Origin: Alphaproteobacteria bacterium
Lineage (GTDB): Bacteria > Pseudomonadota > Alphaproteobacteria > JALRGP01
Direction of reading: 5' to 3'
Length of the DNA: 21,313 nucleotides
Assembly: GCA_023259685.1 (NCBI GenBank)
Contig: JALRGP010000005.1
Location: 1 to 21,313 of the forward strand
The position numbers were made by a program, and so were the translations under genes. Below the pieces are notes generated by a model. The model ran no database searches, had not been told where the DNA came from, and saw only the letters and a program-made list of their open reading frames with translations. Shown here in pieces: positions 7,480 through 15,395 of this stretch; position 1 is the first letter of the stretch, and each line of letters opens with the position of its first letter.

Positions 7480-7510
7480 GAATCTTTTTATACTACCCGT
7501 GAGAATCACA

Positions 7511-7694
7511 AAGTGAATCAAACGCTGAAACACATGAACCCAAGTAGGGAGAGTGGGGGGTGGGTGAATATCATAAAAAAATTAACAAATGGTTGATTAT
7601 GAATAAATAGTTAATTGTCTAAAAAAAATAAAAATTGATTTCTAATTTAAAAAATAATAAAGTGAAAAAAACTTTCTTTCCTCCCACTTTTAAT
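7511..7694 (+). repeat. Long non-coding direct repeat, copy B
   Basis: This is the partner of copy A at 1-189. The first 25 bases are identical, the central A+T tract is identical over 42 bases (7618-7659 against 118-159), and both end in cacttttaat. Copy B is about 10 bases shorter in the G-rich and dyad part. It lies just upstream of the rpsL promoter, where its A+T tract could act like an upstream activating sequence. Together with the inverted-repeat element (7329-7473) and the promoter it fills most of the 456-bp gap before rpsL. Confidence 0.9.
7582..7596. promoter_or_regulatory. Degenerate CtrA-like dyad in repeat B
   Basis: The bases read TTAA-CAAATGG-TTGA, with one mismatch from the TTAA-N7-TTAA seen in copies A and C. 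The position within the repeat is the same. It lies about 120 bases upstream of the rpsL -35 box. It may be decayed or a weak site. Confidence 0.25.
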
Positions 7695-7718
7695 TCTACT
7701 TCCGTTTTTCTGCTATGA

Positions 7719-7748
7719 TTGACTTTTTATTGAAAAAAAAGATAGAAT
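7719..7748 (+). promoter_or_regulatory. Sigma70-type promoter of the str-S10-spc superoperon
   Basis: TTGACT (7719-7724) and TAGAAT (7743-7748) are 18 bases apart, each one base from consensus. Transcription would begin near 7756 and give a leader of about 28 bases. No other plausible promoter or gap of useful size exists before the terminator after rplO, so this may drive all of the ribosomal genes here. Confidence 0.6.
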
Positions 7749-7783
7749 GTCTTCTATAAGAGATATTTTAAAATCGATCATCA

Positions 7784-8155
7784 ATGCCAACAATTAATCA
7801 ATTGATTAATAAACCAAGGGTGGCGAAGGTATCCAGGAACAAAGTTCCTGCGTTACAGGCATGTCCTCAAAAAAGGGGTGTGTGTACGCGTGTATTCACG
7901 GTCAGTCCTAAAAAGCCAAACTCTGCTCTTCGTAAAGTTGCCCGTATTCGTTTAACAAACGGATTTGAGGTCACTGGATATATTCCTGGTGAAGGACATA
8001 ACCTGCAAGAGCACTCTGTGGTGTTAATTAGAGGGGGGCGTGTTAAAGACCTTCCCGGTGTGCGTTATCATATTATTCGTGGTGCGCTTGATACTCAAGG
8101 TGTAAAAAATAGAAAACAAGGCCGTTCTCTTTACGGTGCTAAAAGACCAAAATAA
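7784..8155 (+). CDS. rpsL: Small subunit ribosomal protein S12
   Basis: Component of the 30S decoding centre. At 123 residues it matches the E. coli length and most of its sequence. The conserved loops TVSPKKPNSALRKVARIRLTNG (in part, residues 39-60) and RGGRVKDLPGVRYH are intact. The lysines whose mutation gives streptomycin resistance are wild type (Lys44 and Lys88 in this numbering), so no ribosomal resistance change is visible. It is the first gene of the superoperon. The ATG has no convincing Shine-Dalgarno sequence, unlike almost every gene after it. Confidence 0.98.
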   Translation: MPTINQLINKPRVAKVSRNKVPALQACPQKRGVCTRVFTVSPKKPNSALRKVARIRLTNGFEVTGYIPGEGHNLQEHSVVLIRGGRVKDLPGVRYHIIRGALDTQGVKNRKQGRSLYGAKRPK

Positions 8156-8167
8156 AGGAGATCATCA

Positions 8168-8647
8168 ATGTCACGTCGTCACGCAGCGCAAAAGCGTACA
8201 GTTCTTCCAGATGCAAAATTTGGAGATCTTGTGTTATCAAAATTTATTAATAGTGTTATGTATGAAGGTAAAAAAGCCGTCGCTGAGCGTCTTGTGTATA
8301 AGGCGTTAGAAAAAGTCGAGGCCAAAACGACTTCTGAGGGAAAAAATGGTGTGGATGCGTTTCACGAAGCCATGGCCAATGTTCGTCCATCTTTAGAAGT
8401 TCGTTCTCGTCGCGTCGGTGGTGCCACCTACCAAGTTCCAACCGAAGTGCGGGCTGATCGTTCCCAGGCACTTGCGATTCGTTGGATTATTACCGCAGCT
8501 CGCAAAAGATCCGAAAAAACGATGATTGATCGTTTGGCTGGTGAATTTTTGGATGCTTTTTACAATAAAGGTTCATCTGTAAAGAAAAGAGAAGATACCC
8601 ATAAAATGGCAGAAGCAAACCGTGCTTTTGCTCATTATCGCTGGTAA
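8168..8647 (+). CDS. rpsG: Small subunit ribosomal protein S7
   Basis: Primary 16S rRNA binder that starts assembly of the 30S head and lines the E site. It has 159 residues, close to the usual 156. Marks are the MSRR start, RSRRVGGATYQVPTEVR near the middle and the C-terminal KREDTHKMAEANRAFAHYRW. AAGGAG lies at the right distance before the ATG, 12 bases after rpsL. S7 represses the str operon in E. coli through the rpsL-rpsG gap; here that gap is only 12 bases, so the known E. coli type of target cannot fit in it. Confidence 0.98.
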   Translation: MSRRHAAQKRTVLPDAKFGDLVLSKFINSVMYEGKKAVAERLVYKALEKVEAKTTSEGKNGVDAFHEAMANVRPSLEVRSRRVGGATYQVPTEVRADRSQALAIRWIITAARKRSEKTMIDRLAGEFLDAFYNKGSSVKKREDTHKMAEANRAFAHYRW

Positions 8648-8659
8648 GGAGAGGAGGAG

Positions 8660-10738
8660 ATGGCTCGTACTACGCCTTTAGAGCGATATCGAAATATTGG
8701 TATTATGGCCCACATTGACGCGGGTAAAACAACAACAACCGAACGAATTCTTTATTACACTGGAAAATCCTACAAAATTGGTGAGGTTCACGAAGGGACC
8801 GCCACCATGGATTGGATGGAGCAGGAGCAAGAACGGGGTATCACCATTACCTCTGCAGCAACCACCTGTTTTTGGAAAGAACATCGCATTAACATTATCG
8901 ACACCCCGGGACACGTTGACTTCACTATTGAAGTTGAGCGGTCCCTTCGTGTTTTAGATGGTGCCGTTGCGGTTTTTGACGGGGTTGCAGGTGTGGAACC
9001 ACAATCCGAAACCGTATGGCGTCAAGCTGATAAGTACAACGTTCCACGTATTTGTTTTGTTAATAAATTAGACAGAACCGGTGCCAATTTTGATCGTTGT
9101 GTGGATATGATTGGTGATCGCTTAGGAGCGCGCGCCATGGTTATGCAATTGCCAATTGGTTTGGAATCAGACTTTGTTGGTTTGGTTGATTTGGTTGAAA
9201 TGAACGCCGTCGTATGGCGTGATGAATCATTGGGTGCCAAATTCGACGTCGTTGAGATTCCTGATAATTTAAAAGATGCGGCAAAGGCAGCTCATGACAG
9301 CTTGGTTGAAATGGCTGTCGAGATGGATGATACTTTGATGGCAGCATACTTGGATGGTCAAGAGCCAAGTGTTGACGATTTGCGTCGTTGTGTTCGTCTA
9401 GGTGTTTTGAAATCTGCATTTGTTCCTGTTTTTTGTGGCAGTGCGTTTAAAAACAAAGGTGTTCAACCATTGTTGGATGCGGTTATTCATTATTTGCCGT
9501 CCCCTCTTGATATTGGTGCGGTTGAAGGAGAAATTCCTGAAAAAGATCAAAAAGTTTTCAGAAAACCATCGGATAATGAACCGTTTTCTGGTCTTGCATT
9601 TAAAATTATGACGGATCCATTCGTTGGAAGTATTACTTTTATGCGTATTTATTCTGGCAAATTGGAATCGGGAACTGGTGTTGAGAATTCAACCCAAGAC
9701 AAAGATGAACGTATTGGTCGTATGTTGTTGATGCATGCGAACTCTCGCGAGGATATTAAAGAAGCACATGCTGGCGATATCGTGGCATTGTGTGGTTTGA
9801 AATATACAAAAACGGGAGATACGTTATGTGATCCAAATCATTCTGTGATTTTGGAAAAAATGGAATTTCCTGATCCTGTGATTGAAATTGCTGTTGAGGC
9901 AAAGACAAAAGCAGACCAAGAAAAAATGAGTGTGGCTTTGTCAAGGCTTGCTCAAGAAGATCCTTCTTTTAAGGTGTCAACGGATCAAGAAACGGGGCAA
10001 ACTGTTTTGAAAGGAATGGGCGAGCTTCATCTTGATATTAAAATTGATATCTTGAAAAGAACATATAAGGTTGACGTGAACGTGGGTGCGCCTCAGGTGG
10101 CATTCCGTGAAACCATTACAAAAGCTGCTGAGTACGATTATACTCACAAAAAGCAAAGTGGTGGTGCCGGCCAATTCGCTCGGGTTAAATTTGCTTTCGA
10201 ACCGTTGGAGCGTGGTGCTGGATTCGTATTCGAGAACAAGATCGTTGGTGGTGTTGTTCCAAAAGAATATATTCCAGGTGTTGAAAAAGGTTTGAAGCAA
10301 GCCATTGAAACTGGTGTTCTTGCAGGATTTCCAACAATTGACTTTAAAATATCTTTAATTGATGGTGCATACCACGATGTGGACTCCAGTACTCTTGCAT
10401 TCGAAATCGCCGCTCGTGCAGCGTTTCGTGAGGGTATTCCGAGATGTGCGCCAAAACTATTGGAACCCATTATGAAAGTCGAGGTGGTGACGCCAGAAGA
10501 TTATATGGGTGATGTGATTGGTGATTTGAACAGCCGAAGAGGGCAGGTGAGGGGAATGGATCAACGCGGTAATGCCCGTGTGATTGACGCCATGGTGCCT
10601 TTAGCCAGTATGTTTGGATATGTGAACACTCTGCGTTCCATGAGCCAAGGTCGCGCACAATTCTCTATGGTCTTTGATCATTATGAGCAAGTTCCGCAAA
10701 ACGTCGCGGACGAAATTATTAAAAGTCGAAACAGTTAA
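8660..10738 (+). CDS. fusA: Elongation factor G
   Basis: GTPase that drives tRNA-mRNA translocation and, with RRF, ribosome recycling. It has 692 residues, full length. The G motifs are intact: AHIDAGKTT (17-25), the switch region RGITITSAATT, DTPGHVDF (81-88) and NKLD (135-138). The C-terminal domains IV and V, with GGVVPKEYIPGVEKG and the RGQVRGMDQRGN loop, are complete. A strong GGAGAGGAGGAG precedes the ATG. It lies 12 bases after rpsG and 21 before tuf. No sign of a second EF-G or of resistance changes that I can call. Confidence 0.98.
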   Translation: MARTTPLERYRNIGIMAHIDAGKTTTTERILYYTGKSYKIGEVHEGTATMDWMEQEQERGITITSAATTCFWKEHRINIIDTPGHVDFTIEVERSLRVLDGAVAVFDGVAGVEPQSETVWRQADKYNVPRICFVNKLDRTGANFDRCVDMIGDRLGARAMVMQLPIGLESDFVGLVDLVEMNAVVWRDESLGAKFDVVEIPDNLKDAAKAAHDSLVEMAVEMDDTLMAAYLDGQEPSVDDLRRCVRLGVLKSAFVPVFCGSAFKNKGVQPLLDAVIHYLPSPLDIGAVEGEIPEKDQKVFRKPSDNEPFSGLAFKIMTDPFVGSITFMRIYSGKLESGTGVENSTQDKDERIGRMLLMHANSREDIKEAHAGDIVALCGLKYTKTGDTLCDPNHSVILEKMEFPDPVIEIAVEAKTKADQEKMSVALSRLAQEDPSFKVSTDQETGQTVLKGMGELHLDIKIDILKRTYKVDVNVGAPQVAFRETITKAAEYDYTHKKQSGGAGQFARVKFAFEPLERGAGFVFENKIVGGVVPKEYIPGVEKGLKQAIETGVLAGFPTIDFKISLIDGAYHDVDSSTLAFEIAARAAFREGIPRCAPKLLEPIMKVEVVTPEDYMGDVIGDLNSRRGQVRGMDQRGNARVIDAMVPLASMFGYVNTLRSMSQGRAQFSMVFDHYEQVPQNVADEIIKSRNS

Positions 10739-10759
10739 CTAAAAGGAGACAATGACAAC

Positions 10760-11950
10760 ATGTCAAAAGCAAAATTTGAAAGAACAAAGCCGCATTGTAA
10801 CATAGGAACGATTGGTCACGTTGACCACGGAAAAACGTCCTTAACCGCGGCCATTACAAAAGTACTCGCCAAAAAGGGACAAGCGCAATTTACAGCTTAC
10901 GATCAAATTGACAAGGCCCCTGAAGAAAAAGCCCGTGGTATTACCATTTCAACCGCTCACGTTGAATATGAAACCGACAACCGTCACTATGCTCACGTGG
11001 ACTGTCCAGGTCACGCCGATTACGTTAAAAACATGATCACCGGTGCTGCTCAGATGGACGGTGGTATTTTGGTTGTGTCTGCAGCCGATGGTCCGATGCC
11101 TCAAACCCGTGAACACATTTTGTTAGCACGTCAGGTGGGTGTTCCTGCCCTTGTAGTGTTCATGAACAAAGTGGACATGGTTGATGATCCAGAGTTGTTG
11201 GAACTCGTTGAAATGGAAATTCGTGAATTGCTCAGCTCTTACGACTTCCCAGGTGATGATATTCCCATCATTAAAGGATCTGCTCTGTGTGCATTGGAAG
11301 ATAAAAACCCAGAGATTGGCGAACAAGCTATTTTAAAATTGATGGACGCCGTTGACGCGTATATTCCTCAACCAGAGCGCCCGATTGATAAGCCTTTCTT
11401 GATGCCCATTGAAGACGTATTCTCCATTTCTGGCCGTGGAACGGTTGTGACGGGTCGTATTGAACAAGGAATCGTCAAGGTTGGTGAAGAAGTTGAAATC
11501 ATCGGTCTTCGTGATACGGTGAAAACAACGGTCACAGGCGTTGAAATGTTTAGAAAATTATTGGATCAAGGACAAGCTGGTGACAACGTGGGTGCCCTTC
11601 TTCGTGGAACAAAACGTGAAGACGTGGAACGCGGTCAAGTTTTGGCAAAGCCAGGTTCCATTACACCACACACCACCTTTGAAGCAGAAGTTTATGTTCT
11701 GACGAAAGAAGAAGGTGGACGCCATACACCATTTTTCAACAACTACCGCCCACAGTTCTATTTCAGAACAACAGACGTGACGGGAACAGTTGCTCTTCCT
11801 GAGGGAACAGAGATGGTCATGCCTGGTGATAACATCAAAATTAAGGTTGAGCTCATTGCACCGATTGCCATGACTGAAGGCCTTCGTTTTGCGATCCGTG
11901 AAGGTGGTCGTACCGTAGGATCCGGTGTTGTATCCAAAATTTTAAAATAG
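10760..11950 (+). CDS. tuf: Elongation factor Tu
   Basis: GTPase that delivers aminoacyl-tRNA to the ribosome. It has 396 residues, standard for alphaproteobacteria. Motifs are GHVDHGKT (19-26), RGITIST, DCPGHADY (81-88) with the catalytic His85, and NKVD (136-139). Domains 2 and 3 are complete up to GSGVVSKILK. AAGGAG precedes the start. The rpsJ start follows after eight bases, so there is no room for a separate S10 promoter or leader between them. Many proteobacteria carry a second tuf elsewhere; that cannot be judged here. Confidence 0.98.
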   Translation: MSKAKFERTKPHCNIGTIGHVDHGKTSLTAAITKVLAKKGQAQFTAYDQIDKAPEEKARGITISTAHVEYETDNRHYAHVDCPGHADYVKNMITGAAQMDGGILVVSAADGPMPQTREHILLARQVGVPALVVFMNKVDMVDDPELLELVEMEIRELLSSYDFPGDDIPIIKGSALCALEDKNPEIGEQAILKLMDAVDAYIPQPERPIDKPFLMPIEDVFSISGRGTVVTGRIEQGIVKVGEEVEIIGLRDTVKTTVTGVEMFRKLLDQGQAGDNVGALLRGTKREDVERGQVLAKPGSITPHTTFEAEVYVLTKEEGGRHTPFFNNYRPQFYFRTTDVTGTVALPEGTEMVMPGDNIKIKVELIAPIAMTEGLRFAIREGGRTVGSGVVSKILK

Positions 11951-11958
11951 GATCGATT

Positions 11959-12273
11959 ATGGCTGAGCAACAACAAAATATTAGAATAAAATTGCAAGCG
12001 TATGATCATCGTTTACTTGATCAATCTGTTAAAGAGATTGTCAGTACAGCGAAACGGACGGGGGCAGGGGTCAAAGGACCCATCCCCCTTCCAAATCATA
12101 TCCGCCGTTTTACAGTAAACCGTTCTCCTCACATTGATAAAAAGTCGAGGGAACAATTTGAAATCCGTGTTCATAAGCGTTTAATTGATATTGTGGATTG
12201 GTTACCACAGACAGTTGATGCGTTGATGAAACTTGATTTGGCATCCGGTGTTGATGTCCAAATCAAAATTTAA
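11959..12273 (+). CDS. rpsJ: Small subunit ribosomal protein S10 (NusE)
   Basis: 30S head protein that also acts as NusE in antitermination complexes. It has 104 residues. The typical KLQAYDHRLLDQSVKEIV start region, GPIPLPNHIRRFTV and REQFEIRVHKRLIDI are all present. The ribosome-binding sequence TAGGA overlaps the tuf stop codon. In E. coli rpsJ has its own leader where L4 represses the S10 operon; with an eight-base gap that control is absent in this form. Confidence 0.98.
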   Translation: MAEQQQNIRIKLQAYDHRLLDQSVKEIVSTAKRTGAGVKGPIPLPNHIRRFTVNRSPHIDKKSREQFEIRVHKRLIDIVDWLPQTVDALMKLDLASGVDVQIKI

Positions 12274-12287
12274 TTAAAGAGGAAAAT

Positions 12288-12938
12288 ATGCGTACAGGTT
12301 TGATGGCCACAAAGTTGGGAATGACGCAGATGTTTGCGGACGATGGGACGCAAATTGCTGTGAGTGTTCTCCAGGTGTCTCCCCATACTGTCCTTGGGGT
12401 TAGGCAAAAAGATACGAATGGGTACACAGCAGTCCAAGTGGGATGTTGTGATTTAAAACCCAATAAGGTAACAAAACCATTGAAGGGACATTTTGAAAAA
12501 ATAGGTCAAGCACCAAAGCGTCACATAAAAGAATTTCGTGTAGACGATCATAATATGTTAACGATTGGTGATGGTGTTGATGTGTCTTTCTTTAAAGAAG
12601 GGCAATTTATTGATGTCAGTGGTAAAACCATTGGTAAAGGATTCGCTGGGGCGATGAAGCGTCACAATTTCGGTGGTCTTCGTGCCAGCCATGGTGTGTC
12701 CGTTTCCCATCGTAGCCATGGATCAACGGGTAACCGTCAAGATCCTGGTAAAGTTTTTAAAAATAAAAAAATGGCAGGACATATGGGATGTCGTCAGATT
12801 ACAAAACAAAATCTCTATGTTCAAAAAATTGATAGTGAAAAAGGACTAATTTTTGTCAAAGGTGCTGTACCCGGTGCAAAAGGGGCTCTTCTGTCTATTC
12901 GTGATGCCGTGAAGAAAAGGAGCAGTCATGAAGTATAA
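12288..12938 (+). CDS. rplC: Large subunit ribosomal protein L3
   Basis: Early 50S assembly protein whose long loop reaches the peptidyl transferase centre. It has 216 residues. Marks are TGLMATKLGMTQMF at the start and GNRQDPGKVFKNKKMAGHMG (148-167), where Gln151 corresponds to the glutamine methylated by PrmB in E. coli. AGAGGAAA precedes the ATG. Its last 11 bases overlap the rplD start. Confidence 0.98.
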   Translation: MRTGLMATKLGMTQMFADDGTQIAVSVLQVSPHTVLGVRQKDTNGYTAVQVGCCDLKPNKVTKPLKGHFEKIGQAPKRHIKEFRVDDHNMLTIGDGVDVSFFKEGQFIDVSGKTIGKGFAGAMKRHNFGGLRASHGVSVSHRSHGSTGNRQDPGKVFKNKKMAGHMGCRQITKQNLYVQKIDSEKGLIFVKGAVPGAKGALLSIRDAVKKRSSHEV

Positions 12939-13548
12939 TATCTGTGATTTAAATCAAAATGTCGTTGGTGACATCGAATTAAACGATTTCGTGTTTGGAC
13001 TTGAAGCACGCTCTGATGTTTTGGCACGTGTTGTTCATTGGCAATTGGCAAAACGTCGCCAAGGGACACATGAAACAAAAGAAATCGGTGATGTTCGCGG
13101 TAGTACGAAAAAAATCTACAAACAAAAGGGAACCGGTGGTGCTCGTCACGGTAGTAAACGTGGTCCGCAATTTAGAGGTGGAGCGATTATTTTTGGACCT
13201 CACTCACGTGATCATTCTTATGATTTGCCTAAGAAAGTTCGTCGCCTTGGACTGAGGATGGCATTATCTGATAAAATGAAAGATCAGAAATTATTAATTG
13301 TTGATAAACTGGCTTTGACTTCTGGAAAAACATCAGATGCGATTAAGACTTTTGCTCCTTACCAAGATCAAAAAATCTTGCTTGTGGATCAATTGGATTT
13401 TGACGGTAATCTTAAAAGAGCGGTATCGAATTTGCATAAGATTGATATGTTGCCTCAAATTGGGATGAACGTATACGATATTATCAGAAAAGATTTGGTT
13501 ATTTTATCAGTGGATGCAGTGCAATCACTGCAGGAGAGGTTACGCTAA
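12928..13548 (+). CDS. rplD: Large subunit ribosomal protein L4
   Basis: 50S protein with a loop lining the exit tunnel; in E. coli it also represses its own operon. It has 206 residues. The tunnel loop KKIYKQKGTGGARHGSKRGPQ region (about 66-86) and GGAIIFGPHSRDHSYDLPKKVRRL are clear. The ATG is inside the end of rplC (AAAAGGAGC before it), and the last base of its stop is shared with the rplW start (TAATG), so translation of the three is probably coupled. Confidence 0.98.
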   Translation: MKYNICDLNQNVVGDIELNDFVFGLEARSDVLARVVHWQLAKRRQGTHETKEIGDVRGSTKKIYKQKGTGGARHGSKRGPQFRGGAIIFGPHSRDHSYDLPKKVRRLGLRMALSDKMKDQKLLIVDKLALTSGKTSDAIKTFAPYQDQKILLVDQLDFDGNLKRAVSNLHKIDMLPQIGMNVYDIIRKDLVILSVDAVQSLQERLR

Positions 13549-13889
13549 TGACGCGCGTTGAATTAAAACCGTATGATATTATTGTTCGACCCGTATTGAC
13601 GGAAAAAACAACTTTATTACAAGAAAATGGAAATTGTTATACATTTGTGGTGTCTTTAAAAGCTACCAAGTCGGATGTGAAAAAAGCTGTTGAAAGTGCA
13701 TTTGGTGTTCAGGTAAAATCTGTTAACACTTTAGTGCGTAAAGGCAAAAAAAAGGCTTTTAAAGGTTATCAATCATTAAGGGGTGACCAAAAGCGTGCTT
13801 ATGTGTCATTAATGCCAGGGCAATCAATTCAACAGTTATCTGTGTTGAACCTTGGTCAAGAAACTGCTCAAGAAGAAGGAGAAAAATAG
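13548..13889 (+). CDS. rplW: Large subunit ribosomal protein L23
   Basis: Exit-tunnel rim protein that docks trigger factor and SRP. It has 113 residues against about 98-100 in many bacteria. The core IIVRPVLTEKTTLL, TKSDVKKAVESAFGV and VNTLVRKGK is standard. The extra length is a short acidic tail ending ETAQEEGEK. The start overlaps the rplD stop by one base. Confidence 0.97.
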   Translation: MTRVELKPYDIIVRPVLTEKTTLLQENGNCYTFVVSLKATKSDVKKAVESAFGVQVKSVNTLVRKGKKKAFKGYQSLRGDQKRAYVSLMPGQSIQQLSVLNLGQETAQEEGEK

Positions 13890-13890
13890 T

Positions 13891-14718
13891 ATGGCATTAA
13901 AGCAATATAAGCCAAAAACTCAAGGTCAACGTCAATTAATTAATATTGACCGCAGGGAGTTACACAAAGGCAAGCCTCATAAAAAACTCGTCCATGGTTT
14001 GCCTCGTAAAAGTGGACGTAACAATCAAGGTCGTATTACATCTTGGAATCGTGGTGGTGGTCACAAAAAATTGTATCGCGAAATCGATTTCAAAAGAGAT
14101 AAGCGTGATATTATCGGAACAGTTGAGCGTATTGAATATGATCCCAATCGTAGTTCTTTTATTGCATTGATCAATTACGCGGATGATGAAAAACGCTATA
14201 TTATTGCCCCTGATCGTTTGAAAGCAGGGGATCAAGTAGTTGCATCTGAAAAAGCCGATATCAAAACTGGTAATGCGATGCAAATTCGCAATATGCCCGT
14301 TGGTACCATCATTCACAATTTGGAATTAAAAATTGGCAAAGGTGGACAGGTGGCGCGCGCTGCAGGAAACTACGTTCAAATTATGGGTCGTGATGGTCAA
14401 TATGTGATTATTAAAATGGGATCTGGTGAAATGCGTTTGGTTCACGGTGAATGTTTTGCAACGGTTGGTGTGGTGTCTAACCAAGATCACTCAAACCGCA
14501 GTGACGGAAAAGCCGGTCGCAGCCGTTGGAAAGGTAAAAGACCACACGTTCGTGGTGTGGCGATGAACCCAATCGATCACCCTCATGGTGGTGGTGAAGG
14601 AAAAACATCTGGAGGTCGTCATCCTGTGACACCTTGGGGTAAGAAAACAAAAGGCCTCAAGACACGTCACAATTTGAGAACAGATAAGTTCATCATCAGA
14701 AATAGAAAGAAGAAATAG
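13891..14718 (+). CDS. rplB: Large subunit ribosomal protein L2
   Basis: 50S protein needed for subunit joining and peptidyl transfer. I start it at ATG 13891, giving 275 residues and the standard MALKQYKPKTQGQR opening, right after AGAAGGAG and one base past the rplW stop. An in-frame ATG at 13852 lies inside rplW and would add 13 basic residues not found in the family. The conserved VRGVAMNPIDHPHGGGEG with the key His near residue 231, followed by GRHPVTPWGKKTKG, is intact. Confidence 0.98.
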   Translation: MALKQYKPKTQGQRQLINIDRRELHKGKPHKKLVHGLPRKSGRNNQGRITSWNRGGGHKKLYREIDFKRDKRDIIGTVERIEYDPNRSSFIALINYADDEKRYIIAPDRLKAGDQVVASEKADIKTGNAMQIRNMPVGTIIHNLELKIGKGGQVARAAGNYVQIMGRDGQYVIIKMGSGEMRLVHGECFATVGVVSNQDHSNRSDGKAGRSRWKGKRPHVRGVAMNPIDHPHGGGEGKTSGGRHPVTPWGKKTKGLKTRHNLRTDKFIIRNRKKK

Positions 14719-14727
14719 GAGTTTAAT

Positions 14728-15003
14728 ATGGCAAGATCTGTTTGGAAAGGTCCTTTTTTTGATGATTATCTGTTGAAAAAAGCAGAAAAAGTCAAAGCTT
14801 CTGGACGCAGAGATGTGATCAAAACCTGGTCACGTCGTTCAACCATTATTCCTCAATTTGTGGGTGTCACATTTGGGGTTCATAATGGACATAAATTTGT
14901 ACCTGTTTTGGTGACTGAAAACATGGTTGGTCACAAATTAGGTGAGTTCGCGCCAACACGGACCTTTTATGGTCACGGTGCAGATAAAAAGGCAAAGAGG
15001 TAA
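14728..15003 (+). CDS. rpsS: Small subunit ribosomal protein S19
   Basis: 30S head protein in contact with S13. It has 91 residues, the usual size. The MARSVWKGPF start, WSRRSTIIPQFVG and the ending GHKLGEFAPTRTFYGHGADK are as expected. TAGGAG lies before the ATG, nine bases after rplB. Confidence 0.98.
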   Translation: MARSVWKGPFFDDYLLKKAEKVKASGRRDVIKTWSRRSTIIPQFVGVTFGVHNGHKFVPVLVTENMVGHKLGEFAPTRTFYGHGADKKAKR

Positions 15004-15005
15004 TC

Positions 15006-15395
15006 ATGTTAAGAGAAAAAAATGAAGCTATTAGCCGTTTAGATAAATTACGTGTCAGTCCGCGTAAACTCAATTTGGTTGCGCAAGCAATTCGTGGAAA
15101 GGATGTGTCGAGTGCTCTTAAATTTTTACGTTTTTGTCCTAAGCGTATTGCAACGGATGTATTTAAGGTGTTGCGTTCTGCTGTTTCAAATGCAGAATAC
15201 AATCACGGGTTAGATGTGGATTCTTTGTATGTGAAAGAAGCATTCGTTGGAAAAAGCTTAACGTTAAAGCGTTTTATGCCTCGTGCAAAAGGTCGTGGTG
15301 TGCGCATTCAAAAACGTTTTAGTAACATTAATATTGTTGTTGCTGAAAAGCACAATCCTGTAACAAGTGAGGTGAAAGATGGGTCAGAAGGTTAA
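15006..15395 (+). CDS. rplV: Large subunit ribosomal protein L22
   Basis: 50S protein with a beta-hairpin that lines the exit tunnel. LRVSPRKLNLVAQAIRGK at the N terminus and MPRAKGRGVRIQKRFSNINI in the hairpin are standard. It has 129 residues against about 110 in E. coli; the extra part is an N-terminal lead and a tail of about 14 residues after IVVAEK. That tail is encoded in the 17-base overlap with rpsC plus the bases just before, which also hold the rpsC ribosome-binding site. Confidence 0.97.
   Translation: MLREKNEAISRLDKLRVSPRKLNLVAQAIRGKDVSSALKFLRFCPKRIATDVFKVLRSAVSNAEYNHGLDVDSLYVKEAFVGKSLTLKRFMPRAKGRGVRIQKRFSNINIVVAEKHNPVTSEVKDGSEG

Noticed and set aside
7324..7533. Open frame of 69 codons on the minus strand after the secretin gene
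   Set aside because: It is made up of the inverted-repeat element and the start of repeat B; no ribosome-binding site and no domain. It is better explained as repeat sequence.
1..7694. CRISPR array or phage attachment sites for the direct repeats
   Set aside because: Only two long and one short copy at kilobase spacing, with no spacer pattern, no cas genes, and no integrase or tRNA gene in the window.
7784..8155. Streptomycin-resistance change in S12
   Set aside because: The lysines at the known resistance positions are wild type.
8678..10658. Several antisense or alternate-frame open frames across fusA
   Set aside because: They are shadows of a strongly coding gene; translations are low-complexity and show no known motif.
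13852..13890. Upstream in-frame start for rplB
   Set aside because: It lies within rplW and adds residues foreign to L2; the ATG at 13891 has a good ribosome-binding site and the family's normal opening.
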